NCBI GenBank assembly: GCA_028687575.1
Contig: JAQTZW010000006.1
Span: forward strand, 124,001-188,000
DNA length: 64,000 bases
Origin: Gallionella sp.
GTDB taxonomy: Bacteria; Pseudomonadota; Gammaproteobacteria; Burkholderiales; Gallionellaceae
Reading direction: 5' to 3'
Below are positions 7,327 to 17,557 of the stretch, one piece after another; the first letter of the stretch is position 1, and every line of letters begins with the position of its first letter. The notes under the pieces were generated by a model. It was given only the letters and a program-made list of their open reading frames with translations. It did not search any database and had not been told where the DNA came from. Position numbers and translations under genes: made by a program.

Positions 7327-10300
7327 ATGCTTTTCACGTCCGCACACTCCCGTCCCCGTTACACCCGCCTGACCGGCTCTTCCGACGCACTGGCGCTGGC
7401 GCAATACGCCGCGAAACACGCACCGCTGGTGGTGATCGCCTCCAGCGCGGCGGAAGCGCAGCGGCTGGTGGAAGAAATTCCGTTCTTCGCGCCCAAGCTG
7501 CGCGTGCACCTGTTACCGGACTGGGAGACGCTGCCCTACGACCATTTTTCGCCGCATCAGGACCTGATCTCGGAACGGTTGTCCACCCTGCACCATGTGC
7601 GCAGCAACGCCTGCGACGTGCTGGTGGTGCCGGTCACCACCGCGCTTTACCCGCTGCCGCCGGTGGAATATCTGGCCGCCTACACCTTCTTTCTGAAGCG
7701 CGGCGAACGGCTGGACCTCGCCGCACTGCGCGAGCAGATGACGCTGGCCGGCTACAGCCATGTGCAACAGGTGCTGTCGCCGGGCGAATTCTGCGTGCGC
7801 GGCGGCATCATTGACCTGTTCGCGATGGGCAGTGTGCTGCCCTACCGGATAGACCTGTTCGACGACGAGATCGAGACCATCGCCACCTTCGACGTGGACA
7901 CCCAGCGCACCCTGTACCCGGTGCCGGAGATCCGCCTGCTGCCGGCGCGCGAATTCCCGCTGGACGAAAAGGGGCAGGCGCATTTCCGCCAGAGCTTCCG
8001 CGAACAGTTCGAGGGCGACCCGTCCCGCTCGCGCATCTACAAGGAAGTGAGCAAGGGCAACGCGCCGGCGGGCATCGAATACTATTTGCCGCTGTTCTTC
8101 GACAAACGCGCCACGCTGTTCGACTACCTGCGCGACACCGCCACGCTGTGCCTGCACGGCAACGTGGATGAGGCGATTGCGTCGTTCGGCAAGGATGCCG
8201 CCAGCCGCTACAACCTGTTGCGCGGCGACGTGCAACACCCGCTGCTGCCGGTGAAGGAACTGTTCCTGGACGGCGAGGCGTTCTTCACCAAGCTTAAGGC
8301 GTTCGACCGGCTGGACATCCTGTATGAGCGCGATGCCGCCAACCTCACCCCCTGCGCCACCGCCGCGCTGCCCGCCATCGCCGTCAACCGCCACGCCGAG
8401 GTGCCGACTCAGGCGTTCGCCGACTTCCTCACGGGCTATGCCGGCCGCACCCTGCTGCTGACCGACAGTGCCGGTCGCCGCGAGATCGTCGCCAACTACC
8501 TGCAGGAATATGGCCTGAAGGCCGAACCCTGCGAGGACTACGCCAGCTTCCTGAACGGCAAGCAACGTTTCGCGCTGGGTGTCGGGCCGGTGCAGCACGG
8601 CTTTTTGCTGCCGGACGAGCAACTCGCCATCGTCACCGAGACCGAGTTGTACGCCACCCAGCCGCGCAGCCGGGCGGCGCGCGTGGCCAAGAAGAGCAAC
8701 ATCGAGCACATGCTGCGCGACCTCTCCGAACTCAAGCCAGGCGACCCGGTGGTGCACGAGCAACACGGCATCGCGCGCTATCAGGGGCTGGTAAACCTGG
8801 ATCTGGGCGAAGGCGAGAACGAGTTCCTGCTGCTGGAATACGCCGGTGCGGACAAGCTCTACGTGCCGGTGTCGCACCTGCACGTCATCAGCCGCTACAG
8901 CGGCGGCGCGCCGGAAACCGCGCCCCTGCACAAGCTGGGCAGCGGCGCATGGGACAAGGCCCGCCGCCGCGCGCTGCAACAAGTGCGCGACACCGCAGCC
9001 GAGTTGCTCAACCTGTATGCGGCGCGCGCCACCCGCAAGGGCCACGCCTTCCCGCTCAGCCTGCGCGACTACGAGGAATTCGCCGCCGGCTTCGGCTTCG
9101 AGGAGACCGCCGACCAGGCCGCCGCGATCAGCGCGGTGCTGAGTGACCTGCAATCCGGCCAGCCCATGGACCGCCTGATCTGTGGCGACGTGGGCTTCGG
9201 CAAGACCGAGGTGGCCTTGCGGGCCGCCTTCGTCGCGGCGATGGCCGGCAAACAGGTGGCGGTGCTGGTCCCCACCACGCTGCTGGCCGAACAGCATTTC
9301 CAGAATTTCTCCACCCGTTTCGCCGACTGGCCGGTAAAGCTCGCCGAACTGTCGCGCTTCCGCTCCGCCAAGGAAACGACGCTGGCGCTGAAGGAACTGG
9401 CCGAAGGCAAACTGGACATCATCATCGGCACGCACAAGCTGATCCAGAAGGACGTGAAGTTCGCCAACCTGGGGCTGGTGATTCTGGACGAGGAACACCG
9501 TTTCGGCGTGCAGCAGAAAGAGAAACTCAAGGCGTTGCGCGCGGAAGTGGACATCCTGACGCTGACCGCCACGCCCATCCCGCGCACGCTGGCGATGTCG
9601 CTGGAAGGGCTGCGCGACTTTTCGGTGATCGCCACCGCCCCGCAGCGGCGACTGTCCATCAAGACCTTCGTGGCCAGCTACAGTCAGGGCGTGGTGCGCG
9701 AGGCGGTGCTGCGCGAATTGAAGCGTGGCGGACAGGTGTACTTCCTGCACAACGAAGTGGACACCATGCCCAACATGCTGGAAAAGCTGGAGGCGCTGCT
9801 ACCCGAGGCGCGCATCCGCATGGCCCACGGCCAGATGGCGGAGCGCGAACTGGAAGCGGTGATGCGCGACTTCCATCACCAGCGTTTCAACGTGCTGCTG
9901 TGCTCCACCATCATCGAGACCGGCATAGACGTGCCGACCGCCAACACCATCATCATGAACCGCGCCGACCGCTTCGGCCTGGCGCAGTTGCACCAGTTGC
10001 GCGGCCGCGTCGGACGTTCGCACCATCAGGCCTACGCCTACCTGCTGGTGGACAGCATGGACGGGCTGACCGCGCAGGCCAAAAAACGTCTGGAGGCGAT
10101 CCAGGCGATGGAGCAGCTGGGCAGCGGATTCTATCTGGCGATGCACGACCTGGAGATCAGGGGGGCCGGCGAAGTGCTGGGCGAATCGCAGAGCGGCGAG
10201 ATGCAGGAGATAGGCTTCGCGCTCTACAACGACATGCTTGCCGCCGCCATCAAATCGCTGAAGGCGGGCAAGGAGCCCGACATGGCGCACCCGCTGGGGG

Positions 10301-10731
10301 TCACCACCGAGATCAATCTGCACAGTCCGGCGCTGTTGCCCAACGACTACTGCGGCGACATCCACCAGCGCCTGATGCTCTACAAGCGGCTCGCCAATTG
10401 CGAAAACCAGCCGGAACTGGACGACATCCATCAGGAACTGGTGGACCGCTTCGGCCTGCCGCCGCAACCCGCGCAAACCCTGCTCGACAGCCACCGCCTG
10501 CGCATCGCGGCCAAGCCGCTGGGCATCAGCAAACTGGATGCCTCGTCGGAAGCCATCGTGGTGCAGTTCGTGCCCAACCCGCCGATAGACCCGATGAAGA
10601 TCATCACGATGATCCAGAGCCGCCGCTACATCAAAATGACCGGACAGGATAAACTGCGCATCGAACTGAAACACGACGACCTGAGCCAGCGCGTGCTGGC
10701 GATCAGGAATTTTTTCAACGAACTGAAGTAA
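7327..10731 (+). CDS. mfd: Transcription-repair coupling factor Mfd
   Basis: Superfamily 2 translocase that removes stalled RNA polymerase and recruits UvrA. The 1134 residues contain the UvrB-like N-terminal half (DWETLPYDHFSPHQDLISER), the RNAP-interacting domain around HEQHGIARYQGLVNLDLGEG (about 480-500), the helicase Walker A GDVGFGKTE (about 620), the LDEEHRFGV box, TLTATPIPRTL, and the TRG region followed by the C-terminal UvrA-binding domain. An in-frame TTG at 7309 would add six residues, but ATG at 7327 is the better start. It is divergent from ispD. Long open frames on its opposite strand are shadows. Confidence 0.97.
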   Translation: MLFTSAHSRPRYTRLTGSSDALALAQYAAKHAPLVVIASSAAEAQRLVEEIPFFAPKLRVHLLPDWETLPYDHFSPHQDLISERLSTLHHVRSNACDVLVVPVTTALYPLPPVEYLAAYTFFLKRGERLDLAALREQMTLAGYSHVQQVLSPGEFCVRGGIIDLFAMGSVLPYRIDLFDDEIETIATFDVDTQRTLYPVPEIRLLPAREFPLDEKGQAHFRQSFREQFEGDPSRSRIYKEVSKGNAPAGIEYYLPLFFDKRATLFDYLRDTATLCLHGNVDEAIASFGKDAASRYNLLRGDVQHPLLPVKELFLDGEAFFTKLKAFDRLDILYERDAANLTPCATAALPAIAVNRHAEVPTQAFADFLTGYAGRTLLLTDSAGRREIVANYLQEYGLKAEPCEDYASFLNGKQRFALGVGPVQHGFLLPDEQLAIVTETELYATQPRSRAARVAKKSNIEHMLRDLSELKPGDPVVHEQHGIARYQGLVNLDLGEGENEFLLLEYAGADKLYVPVSHLHVISRYSGGAPETAPLHKLGSGAWDKARRRALQQVRDTAAELLNLYAARATRKGHAFPLSLRDYEEFAAGFGFEETADQAAAISAVLSDLQSGQPMDRLICGDVGFGKTEVALRAAFVAAMAGKQVAVLVPTTLLAEQHFQNFSTRFADWPVKLAELSRFRSAKETTLALKELAEGKLDIIIGTHKLIQKDVKFANLGLVILDEEHRFGVQQKEKLKALRAEVDILTLTATPIPRTLAMSLEGLRDFSVIATAPQRRLSIKTFVASYSQGVVREAVLRELKRGGQVYFLHNEVDTMPNMLEKLEALLPEARIRMAHGQMAERELEAVMRDFHHQRFNVLLCSTIIETGIDVPTANTIIMNRADRFGLAQLHQLRGRVGRSHHQAYAYLLVDSMDGLTAQAKKRLEAIQAMEQLGSGFYLAMHDLEIRGAGEVLGESQSGEMQEIGFALYNDMLAAAIKSLKAGKEPDMAHPLGVTTEINLHSPALLPNDYCGDIHQRLMLYKRLANCENQPELDDIHQELVDRFGLPPQPAQTLLDSHRLRIAAKPLGISKLDASSEAIVVQFVPNPPIDPMKIITMIQSRRYIKMTGQDKLRIELKHDDLSQRVLAIRNFFNELK

Positions 10732-10824
10732 TTATGGGGTGCGTAGCCCATGCGACCTACGCATTGCAGATGTCCAAGCTGTGCGCCATAATCCCCGCCA
10801 GCAAATTCGAGAAAGGATAGCATC

Positions 10825-11094
10825 GTGCCCATCGTGTCGATCTTCTTCGGCATCATCGTCCGAATGTGGCACGACGATCACCCGCCGCCCCACATCCATG
10901 TCGAGTACCAAGGATTCGAAGCGCTGATCAACATCAGGACAGGCGAAGTAAGTGAGGGCAAATTACCGAATAAGGCGGCCGCCCTCGTCAGGGAGTGGTG
11001 CCTGCATCATCGGGCTGAACTATTGGCGAACTGGGAAAGAGGTCAGCGTTTTGAACCGATGGAGCGAATACCGGGAGCAGATCAGGATGATTAA
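10825..11094 (+). CDS. DUF4160 family protein
   Basis: An 89-residue protein with the family signature MPIVSIFFGIIVRMWHDDH, then PPPHIHVEY and WCLHHRAELLANWER. It starts with GTG, preceded by AAAGGA. DUF4160 proteins almost always sit next to a DUF2442 protein and are suspected toxin-antitoxin-like partners, but I know of no established biochemical role. Its last 8 bases overlap the DUF2442 start, so the pair is translationally coupled. It lies immediately downstream of mfd. Confidence 0.85.
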   Translation: MPIVSIFFGIIVRMWHDDHPPPHIHVEYQGFEALINIRTGEVSEGKLPNKAAALVREWCLHHRAELLANWERGQRFEPMERIPGADQDD

Positions 11095-11335
11095 AGTAAT
11101 CGAAGCGAATTACCTAGGCGATTTCCGCATCGGGCTGGCTTTATCAGACGGCAAGGAGGGTGAATTCGACGGCAAGGCGCTTTTGCAGCGCACGGGACCG
11201 CTGCTCGAACCACTGCGGAACGAAGACTACTTCCGGCGCTTCTTCCTCGATGCCGGCGCGCTGTGCTGGCCGAACGGTCTTGAGCTTTCCCCTGCCCGCC
11301 TGCACGAAACCAGCCGCAGCCTGCAAGCCGCGTAA
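11087..11335 (+). CDS. DUF2442 family protein
   Basis: An 82-residue protein from ATG 11087 (MIKVIEANYLGDFRIGLALS), with the typical hydrophobic pattern and the LDAGALCWPNGLELSP segment near the C-terminus. DUF2442 proteins pair with DUF4160 or occur near toxin-like genes; function unknown. It overlaps its upstream partner by 8 bases and is followed after 18 bases by the ATPase-TOPRIM gene, so the three probably form one transcript. Confidence 0.85.
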   Translation: MIKVIEANYLGDFRIGLALSDGKEGEFDGKALLQRTGPLLEPLRNEDYFRRFFLDAGALCWPNGLELSPARLHETSRSLQAA

Positions 11336-11353
11336 TCCGTCTTCCGATCTCCC

Positions 11354-12955
11354 ATGAGCATAGAAGGCAGACTGACGCTACGAAACTATCGCTGTTTCGA
11401 CTGGCATAATCCCGCCGTGCTGGAATTCGGCAACGGATTTGCCGCACTGGTCGGCGCGAACAACTCGGGTAAATCTGCGGCATTGCGTGCGGTATACGAG
11501 TTGCGCTCCTACTTCGCCGACCTGATTTATTTACCGCAAAATCCCTTTAATCGTAATCCCCTTGGCATTACCGATATCGCGGAATTAAGCAACGATGCAG
11601 ACACAGGGCGATTCCAGTTTGAACTCGAATTGACTGATTATCGGCATCCGCAAACCCATGGCCACTTTGTTGCAACGGCCATAACTATCGAGTTCCGAAA
11701 CAGCACTCCAGCCATCATTCAACTCAAGGCTCTCGATCTTGCTGGGCGGATGAATCATTGGGCAAATCTGGAGCCGTCAGTTATCTCTCTCGGGATGGAG
11801 TCATCTTCACAGGGATGGAGCATTGGCTATGCCAACGTAGATATAGCCGCACTAAGTTCATTTGCAAACGAGCTCTCGCAATCGAAATATTACCCGGCCT
11901 TCAGGAATGCTATCAACGAAGGAGCAGGCAGTTACTACGATCTGCCGGTGGGAACCGCCCTCGTTTCAACGTGGGATCAATGGAAAGCCGGCAGCTATCG
12001 CGCCCATAAAATCGCAATCAACCGAGTGGAACGCGAAATCGCCGACCTGCTCGGTTTCAGGTCGCTGCAAATCAATGCGGACCAATCGGGCAAAACACTG
12101 GACGTCATCATTGATGGCCGCCCGCAGAAGCTCTATGAGGTCGGTGCTGGCGTCGCGCAACTTATCATCGTGCTGGCTGCGGCGCTGATACACAAGCCGC
12201 CCTACATCCTCATTGACGAACCGGAACTGAGCCTGCATCCTGCATTGCAACTGAATTTCCTCGCAACGCTGGGCGCATACGCACAAAAAGGCGTGATCTA
12301 TTCGACCCACTCCATCAGCTTGGCTAGGAGCACCGCCGAGCGCATCTATGCGGTCAAGAAAATCGGCAGCGGCTCTTCGAGAATGCATCCGTTCGGCGAC
12401 AACAAGATCAACTTCGGCGGCTGGCTCGGCGAGCTCAGTTATTCGAGCCGGGTGGAACTCGGCTGCGAAGGCGTATTGCTTGTCGAAGGGCCGACCGAAG
12501 TCATGTGCTTTCAGGAATTCCTGCGCAAACTCGGCAAGGATCACAAATACGTCCTTCTCCAACTGGGCGGTTCCTCGCTGATTCGGGGAGGCGTAATACC
12601 CCACCTCTCCGAAATCGCCCGGATCGTTGATCCCGCAAAGATTCATGCCTTTATTGACAGTGAGAGAGATGCGGCCGATGCGCCGCTTGCACCCGACCGT
12701 GCTGCTTTTATCGAAGATTGCAGGAGCATTGGCATCAACGTCTGCGCTTCGGAAAGAAAAGCCACCGACAACTATTTCGAGGCCAACGGAATCCAAAAAG
12801 CACTGGGGCCAGAATTCAAACCGCTGGCCCCCTACCAGAAACTGAAGACCTGCGAAAAGCCTTGGCACAAGTCGGACAATTGGCGCATCGCCCGAGAAAC
12901 CGAATTCAAAGACATTGAAAACACGGACTTGGGAAGATTCTTGTCGTCACTCTGA
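11354..12955 (+). CDS. ATPase-TOPRIM protein of the OLD nuclease type
   Basis: A 533-residue protein with an SMC/ABC-type ATPase: Walker A GANNSGKS (34-41), the signature-like VGAGVAQL (263-270), Walker B YILIDEPELSLHP (284-296) and an STHS switch histidine (317-320). A C-terminal TOPRIM domain follows, with LLVEGPTE (375-382), an acidic FIDSERD (433-439) and ATDNYFE (470-476). This is the layout of single-gene OLD nucleases; fused PARIS (AriA-AriB) proteins also have an ATPase followed by a TOPRIM domain. No helicase partner of the Gabija type is nearby. An antiphage role is likely by family; the DUF4160/DUF2442 pair directly upstream is an unusual neighbour. Confidence 0.85.
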   Translation: MSIEGRLTLRNYRCFDWHNPAVLEFGNGFAALVGANNSGKSAALRAVYELRSYFADLIYLPQNPFNRNPLGITDIAELSNDADTGRFQFELELTDYRHPQTHGHFVATAITIEFRNSTPAIIQLKALDLAGRMNHWANLEPSVISLGMESSSQGWSIGYANVDIAALSSFANELSQSKYYPAFRNAINEGAGSYYDLPVGTALVSTWDQWKAGSYRAHKIAINRVEREIADLLGFRSLQINADQSGKTLDVIIDGRPQKLYEVGAGVAQLIIVLAAALIHKPPYILIDEPELSLHPALQLNFLATLGAYAQKGVIYSTHSISLARSTAERIYAVKKIGSGSSRMHPFGDNKINFGGWLGELSYSSRVELGCEGVLLVEGPTEVMCFQEFLRKLGKDHKYVLLQLGGSSLIRGGVIPHLSEIARIVDPAKIHAFIDSERDAADAPLAPDRAAFIEDCRSIGINVCASERKATDNYFEANGIQKALGPEFKPLAPYQKLKTCEKPWHKSDNWRIARETEFKDIENTDLGRFLSSL

Positions 12956-13145
12956 CTCTCTTCAACACGAAGATGCGCTTCGTTACTCAGCGCATCATTA
13001 GGTGTCGCATCCGTCTCGCCACCTCCGGCCCTGACTATCCTCCGGAGCAGGTGTCCCATCCTGTATCCCATTCCTACCTGCTGCGGTAAAATCCGGACAC
13101 CGCGCAATCCGTGCACACACAATACACATACAACTTCTCCTGCTC

Positions 13146-13985
13146 ATGAATCTCATCCTCCAAGCCTTGCACGACATCCCCGCCGAACAGGTCGCACACC
13201 TCGCCGCCCTCGCCAACGCCAGTCAAGCCGACTGCCTGAACGCGCGGCTTTACCGCCTGACTGATGCCACGCCGCACGACGGCATCGCGGAGTATTGTTT
13301 CGCGCGGCAGATTGACTACGGTTTCGTGCCGGCAGGCCGCAAGCTGGCGGATTTCGGCCTGTTGGTGATGGACATGGATTCGACGCTGATCTCCATCGAG
13401 TGCATAGACGAGATCGCCGACATGCAGGGACTGAAACCGCAAGTGGCGGAGATCACCGAATCGGCGATGCGTGGCGAGATAGACTTCGCCGAGAGCCTGC
13501 GCCGCCGCGTGGCATTGCTGGAAGGATTGGACGAGAGCGCCTTGCAGCGCGTGTATGATGAGCGCCTGAAATTGAACCCTGGCGCGGAACAGATGCTGGC
13601 AGCGATGAAGGCCAACAACATCAAGACCATGCTGGTATCGGGCGGCTTTTTGTTTTTCACCGAGCGCCTGAAACCGCGTCTGGGGCTGGATTACACCCAT
13701 GCCAACCAGCTGGAGATCGTGGACGGCAAGCTCACCGGCAAGGTGCTGGGCCAGGTGTTCGACGCGCAGGGCAAGGCCGACTGGCTGGTGAAGATACGCG
13801 AGCAGCTGGGCCTAAAACCGGAACAGGTGATCGCGATGGGCGACGGCGCGAACGACCTGAAGATGATGGCGATAGCCGGCACAAGCGTTGCCTACCACGC
13901 CAAACCGGTGGTACGCGCCCAGGCGAAATACGCCCTGAATTTCATGGGGCTGGACGGCCTGATGAATCTGCTGGGCGAACACTAG
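13146..13985 (+). CDS. serB: Phosphoserine phosphatase
   Basis: HAD-family enzyme for the last step of serine synthesis. The nucleophile and acid are D76 and D78 in LLVMDMDSTLIS, followed by ECIDEIADMQG. LVSGGFLFFTERL is motif II, and the end of the core holds VIAMGDGANDLKMM. The 279 residues include an N-terminal region shorter than that of the E. coli enzyme. No obvious terminator follows; the next gene starts 48 bases downstream. Confidence 0.95.
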   Translation: MNLILQALHDIPAEQVAHLAALANASQADCLNARLYRLTDATPHDGIAEYCFARQIDYGFVPAGRKLADFGLLVMDMDSTLISIECIDEIADMQGLKPQVAEITESAMRGEIDFAESLRRRVALLEGLDESALQRVYDERLKLNPGAEQMLAAMKANNIKTMLVSGGFLFFTERLKPRLGLDYTHANQLEIVDGKLTGKVLGQVFDAQGKADWLVKIREQLGLKPEQVIAMGDGANDLKMMAIAGTSVAYHAKPVVRAQAKYALNFMGLDGLMNLLGEH

Positions 13986-14033
13986 CCGCTTCCTGATAGC
14001 AGCAACCACGCAGCACCCTTGTGAAGGCGAGCC

Positions 14034-14687
14034 ATGAACAAGCGGATAGACCAGTTGATAGCCGAGATCGCAGCTCTCGAAACCGAACTCGAAACGCTGC
14101 TGGAAACCCGTCAACAGCAGCTGCGCTACCAGCTGGAAGGCCGGCGCATCGTGTTCGAGCAAGCCATCCGCGAGGCGCACCAGCGCGTCAGGATGAACGT
14201 GTTCCGCTGGCTGCTGACGGTGCGCCCGCAAAACTATCTGACCATGCCGTTCATCTACGGCGCCGCCGTGCCGCTGCTGTTCTTCGACTTTTCGGTGACG
14301 CTCTACCAGTGGGTGTGTTTCCCGGTCTACCGCATCGCCCGGGTGCCGCGCGCCGACTACATTGTCTACGACCACCAGCAACTGTCCTACCTGAACGCGA
14401 TCGAAAAATTCCATTGCCTGTATTGTTCCTACGCGGTCGGGCTGCTGGCCTACGCGCAGGAGATCATCGCCCGCACCGAGCAGTATTTCTGCCCGATCAA
14501 ACACGCCCGCAAGGTGCGCGCCGCGCATGCCCGCTACGACAGATTCCTCGAATACGGCGACGAGCAGGATTTCCACGCGCGTCTGGAAGCCTACCGCGCC
14601 GAACTTGCCGATGAACGAAAACGCACCCGACAACAGATGCCTGATAACCGCACCAGCCGCAGCAAAAACAGGGAGAAAACACCATGA
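14034..14687 (+). CDS. Conserved membrane protein of unknown function coupled to the RNR gene
   Basis: A 217-residue protein. Residues 1-60 form a likely coiled coil (Leu/Glu/Gln-rich), followed by hydrophobic stretches around 70-105 and near 145. A well-preserved block, [20 protein letters not shown], precedes [15 protein letters not shown] recall this Cys-rich block from proteobacterial proteins without a named function. Its stop overlaps the ATG of the RNR gene (ATGA), so the two are translated together. The C-terminal 30 residues are basic and polar. I do not assign a function. Confidence 0.8.
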   Translation: MNKRIDQLIAEIAALETELETLLETRQQQLRYQLEGRRIVFEQAIREAHQRVRMNVFRWLLTVRPQNYLTMPFIYGAAVPLLFFDFSVTLYQWVCFPVYRIARVPRADYIVYDHQQLSYLNAIEKFHCLYCSYAVGLLAYAQEIIARTEQYFCPIKHARKVRAAHARYDRFLEYGDEQDFHARLEAYRAELADERKRTRQQMPDNRTSRSKNREKTP

Positions 14688-17521
14688 CACAAGAGATCAG
14701 CATTGAAGTCTTGCTGGAAAAATACGCCGAAGCCGATGAAAAATCCGTTCAGGATGTGCGCCGCCGCGTGGCGCGCGGTCTGGCGCAGGCCGAAAGCGTG
14801 GACCAGCGCGCGCACTGGGAAGAGGTGTTCTTCGCCGCGCAGGAAAACGGCTTCGTGCCTGCCGGGCGCATCAATTCGGCGGCTGGCCTGAAAATCCAGG
14901 CGACGCTGATCAACTGTTTCGTGCAGCCGGTGGGCGATGCGATCTCCGGCCTCACCGACGGCCGTCCCGGCATCTATGACGCGTTGCAGCAGGCCGCCGA
15001 GACCATGCGGCGCGGCGGCGGTGTCGGCTACGATTTCTCCGCCATCCGCCCCGAAGGCGCACAGGTCAAAGGCACCAACTCGCGCGCGTCGGGCCCCATC
15101 TCCTACATGCGCGTGTTCGACCGTTCCTGCGAGACCGTGGAATCGGCAGGGGCGCGACGCGGCGCGCAGATGGGCGTGTTGCGCTGCGACCATCCCGATA
15201 TCGAGAAATTCATCTCAGCAAAAGACAAGGGCGACCTGCGCAATTTCAACATCTCGGTCGGCGTCACCGACGCGCTGATGCAGGCGGTGCAGGAAGACCG
15301 CGAATTCGAACTGGTGCACAAAGCTGCCCCGTCCGCAGCACTGCTGGAGGCGGGGGCGGCGCAACGCGACGATGGCATGTGGGTATATCGCAAAGTGCGC
15401 GCAACAGACCTATGGAAACAGATCATCGAAAGCACCTACGACCACGCCGAGCCGGGGGTGCTGTTCATAGACCGAATGAACCGCGACAACAACCTGTCGT
15501 ATTGCGAAGTGATCGAGGCGACCAATCCTTGCGCCGAACAACCGCTGCCCCCTTACGGCTGCTGCTGTCTCGGTTCGATCAACCTGACGCACATGGTGAA
15601 GAACCCGTTCTCGCACCACGCCGGCTTCGACTACGAACCGTTCAAACAGCTGGTCAGGGTGGCGGTGCGCATGCTGGACAACGTGCTGGACGTGACCGCC
15701 TGGCCGCTGCCCGAACAGCAGCAGGAAGCCAGCAACAAGCGCCGCGTCGGTCTGGGTTTCACCGGCTTGGGCGATGCACTGGCGATGCTGGGACTGCGCT
15801 ACGACACCGAGCAGGCGCGCAATTTTGCCGCCGACATCACCCGCATCATGCGCGACGAGGCCTATGCCGCTTCGGTGGAACTGGCGAAGGAGCGCGGCGC
15901 ATTCCCGCTGCTGGACGCAGAACAGTACCTCGCCGAACCGCGTTTCGCCTCGCGCCTGCCCGATGAACTGAAGAACAACATCCGGCAGCACGGCATCCGC
16001 AATTCCCACCTGTTGTCCATCGCGCCCACAGGCACTATCTCGCTGGCCTTCGCCGACAACGCCTCGAACGGCATCGAGCCGGCCTTCTCGTGGTTCTACA
16101 CCCGCAAGAAACGCATGATGGACGGTACCACCAAGGATTATTCGGTCGAAGACCACGCCTGGCGGCTGTTCAAGAAGCTGGGCGGCGACACCGACAAACT
16201 GCCACCCGCCTTCGTCACCGCGCTGGAAATCAGCGCGATAGACCACATGAAAATGGTCGCCGCCGTCGCGCCCTACATTGACACCTCGATCAGCAAGACC
16301 GTCAACGTGCCTGCCGACTACCCCTTCGAGAACTTCAAAGACCTCTACACCGAAGCCTGGAAGGCCGGCCTGAAAGGGCTGGCGACCTACCGCCCCAACA
16401 GCGTGCTGGGCTCGGTGCTGTCGGTCACGCCGGAACCGAAGAAGACCGAAACCAGCGAGGAGCAGCCGCAAGACTTCGTGTTCGATCAGGATCGCCGCAT
16501 CGTGCTGGATGCCGCGCCCAAGCCGGCGCTGGCCTCGTTGCGCTGGCCGGGCCGCCCGGCGCTCCCTTCCGGCAGCGCCGGCTGGGTGTCGCAAGTGGTC
16601 AAACACACGCTGGGCAGCTTCGTGGCGTTCGTCTCGCATACCTCGAACGAATGCAACCACCCGTTCGAGGTCTGGGTGAACGGCTCGGAACAGCCGCGCG
16701 GGCTGGGCGCACTGGCCAAGACGCTGTCCATGGACATGCGTTCGCGCGATGCGGTGTGGGTGCGCATGAAGCTGGAGATGCTGATAAAGACCGCCGGCGA
16801 CGACGCCTTCGACATGCCGATGCCACCTTCAGGCGACATCAAACGCATGCCCAGTCTGGTGGCGGCATTCGCCCACCTGTTGAAATTCCGCATCGAGGAA
16901 CTGGAGGCGCTGAAGACCTGCGACGGCGACACCACCCCGATGATGGACGCGCTGTTCGCCAGAAAAGAACCCAAGACCGGCACCGACGGCACGATGAGCT
17001 GGACGGTGGACATCGCCAACGCCGGGACCGGCGACGACTTCGTGCTGGGCCTGAAAGAGCTGGTGCTGCCCGACGGCCAGCGCCGCCCGTATTCGATGTG
17101 GCTGTCCGGCGTCTACCCGCGCTCGCTGGACGGGCTGTGCAAGGTGCTGAGTCTGGACATGCGCGTGATAGACCCGGCCTGGATAGGCATGAAACTCAGG
17201 AAACTGCTGAACTTCGGCGAACCGCTGGGCGACTTCATGGCGCGTGTGCCGGGCGAGGCCAAGATGCAAAGCTACCCCTCCACCGTCGCCTACGTCGCCA
17301 AGCTCATCATCCACCGCTACGCGATGCTGAACGTGCTGGACGAACAGGGCTATCCGGTGCAGCAGATGGGCGTGCTGGAGATCCCCGACGGCCAGCTCAG
17401 ACCCACCGCCATCAAACCGCTGGCCGGCAAGCATTGCAAGGAATGCGGCAACGCCACGCTGATCAAGAAGGACGGCTGCGAATTCTGCACCAGCTGCGGC
17501 GCGATCGGCGCTTGCGGCTGA
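14684..17521 (+). CDS. nrdJ: Adenosylcobalamin-dependent (class II) ribonucleoside-diphosphate reductase
   Basis: Reduces ribonucleotides to deoxyribonucleotides using a B12-derived radical, independent of oxygen. C78 in INCFVQP is the first redox cysteine, NPCAE (281-285) carries the thiyl-radical cysteine and glutamate, and [18 protein letters not shown] is the substrate phosphate loop. After the barrel come two TSCPD-type domains (about 625-720 and 765-870) and a C-terminal Cys-rich tail (CKECG and CEFCTSCG) that probably acts as redox or zinc module. The 945-residue length is normal for this subgroup. Needing B12, it would let the cell make DNA precursors in low-oxygen habitats. Confidence 0.93.
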   Translation: MTQEISIEVLLEKYAEADEKSVQDVRRRVARGLAQAESVDQRAHWEEVFFAAQENGFVPAGRINSAAGLKIQATLINCFVQPVGDAISGLTDGRPGIYDALQQAAETMRRGGGVGYDFSAIRPEGAQVKGTNSRASGPISYMRVFDRSCETVESAGARRGAQMGVLRCDHPDIEKFISAKDKGDLRNFNISVGVTDALMQAVQEDREFELVHKAAPSAALLEAGAAQRDDGMWVYRKVRATDLWKQIIESTYDHAEPGVLFIDRMNRDNNLSYCEVIEATNPCAEQPLPPYGCCCLGSINLTHMVKNPFSHHAGFDYEPFKQLVRVAVRMLDNVLDVTAWPLPEQQQEASNKRRVGLGFTGLGDALAMLGLRYDTEQARNFAADITRIMRDEAYAASVELAKERGAFPLLDAEQYLAEPRFASRLPDELKNNIRQHGIRNSHLLSIAPTGTISLAFADNASNGIEPAFSWFYTRKKRMMDGTTKDYSVEDHAWRLFKKLGGDTDKLPPAFVTALEISAIDHMKMVAAVAPYIDTSISKTVNVPADYPFENFKDLYTEAWKAGLKGLATYRPNSVLGSVLSVTPEPKKTETSEEQPQDFVFDQDRRIVLDAAPKPALASLRWPGRPALPSGSAGWVSQVVKHTLGSFVAFVSHTSNECNHPFEVWVNGSEQPRGLGALAKTLSMDMRSRDAVWVRMKLEMLIKTAGDDAFDMPMPPSGDIKRMPSLVAAFAHLLKFRIEELEALKTCDGDTTPMMDALFARKEPKTGTDGTMSWTVDIANAGTGDDFVLGLKELVLPDGQRRPYSMWLSGVYPRSLDGLCKVLSLDMRVIDPAWIGMKLRKLLNFGEPLGDFMARVPGEAKMQSYPSTVAYVAKLIIHRYAMLNVLDEQGYPVQQMGVLEIPDGQLRPTAIKPLAGKHCKECGNATLIKKDGCEFCTSCGAIGACG

Positions 17522-17557
17522 ACGGCGGCTGGCAGAATCAACCACGGCATCCCGACT

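Noticed and set aside
7513-9750. 745-codon open frame on the minus strand opposite mfd
   Set aside because: Antisense shadow of mfd without recognisable protein features.
11354-12955. Gabija GajA
   Set aside because: The ATPase-TOPRIM layout fits, but no UvrD-like GajB helicase gene follows; serB is next.
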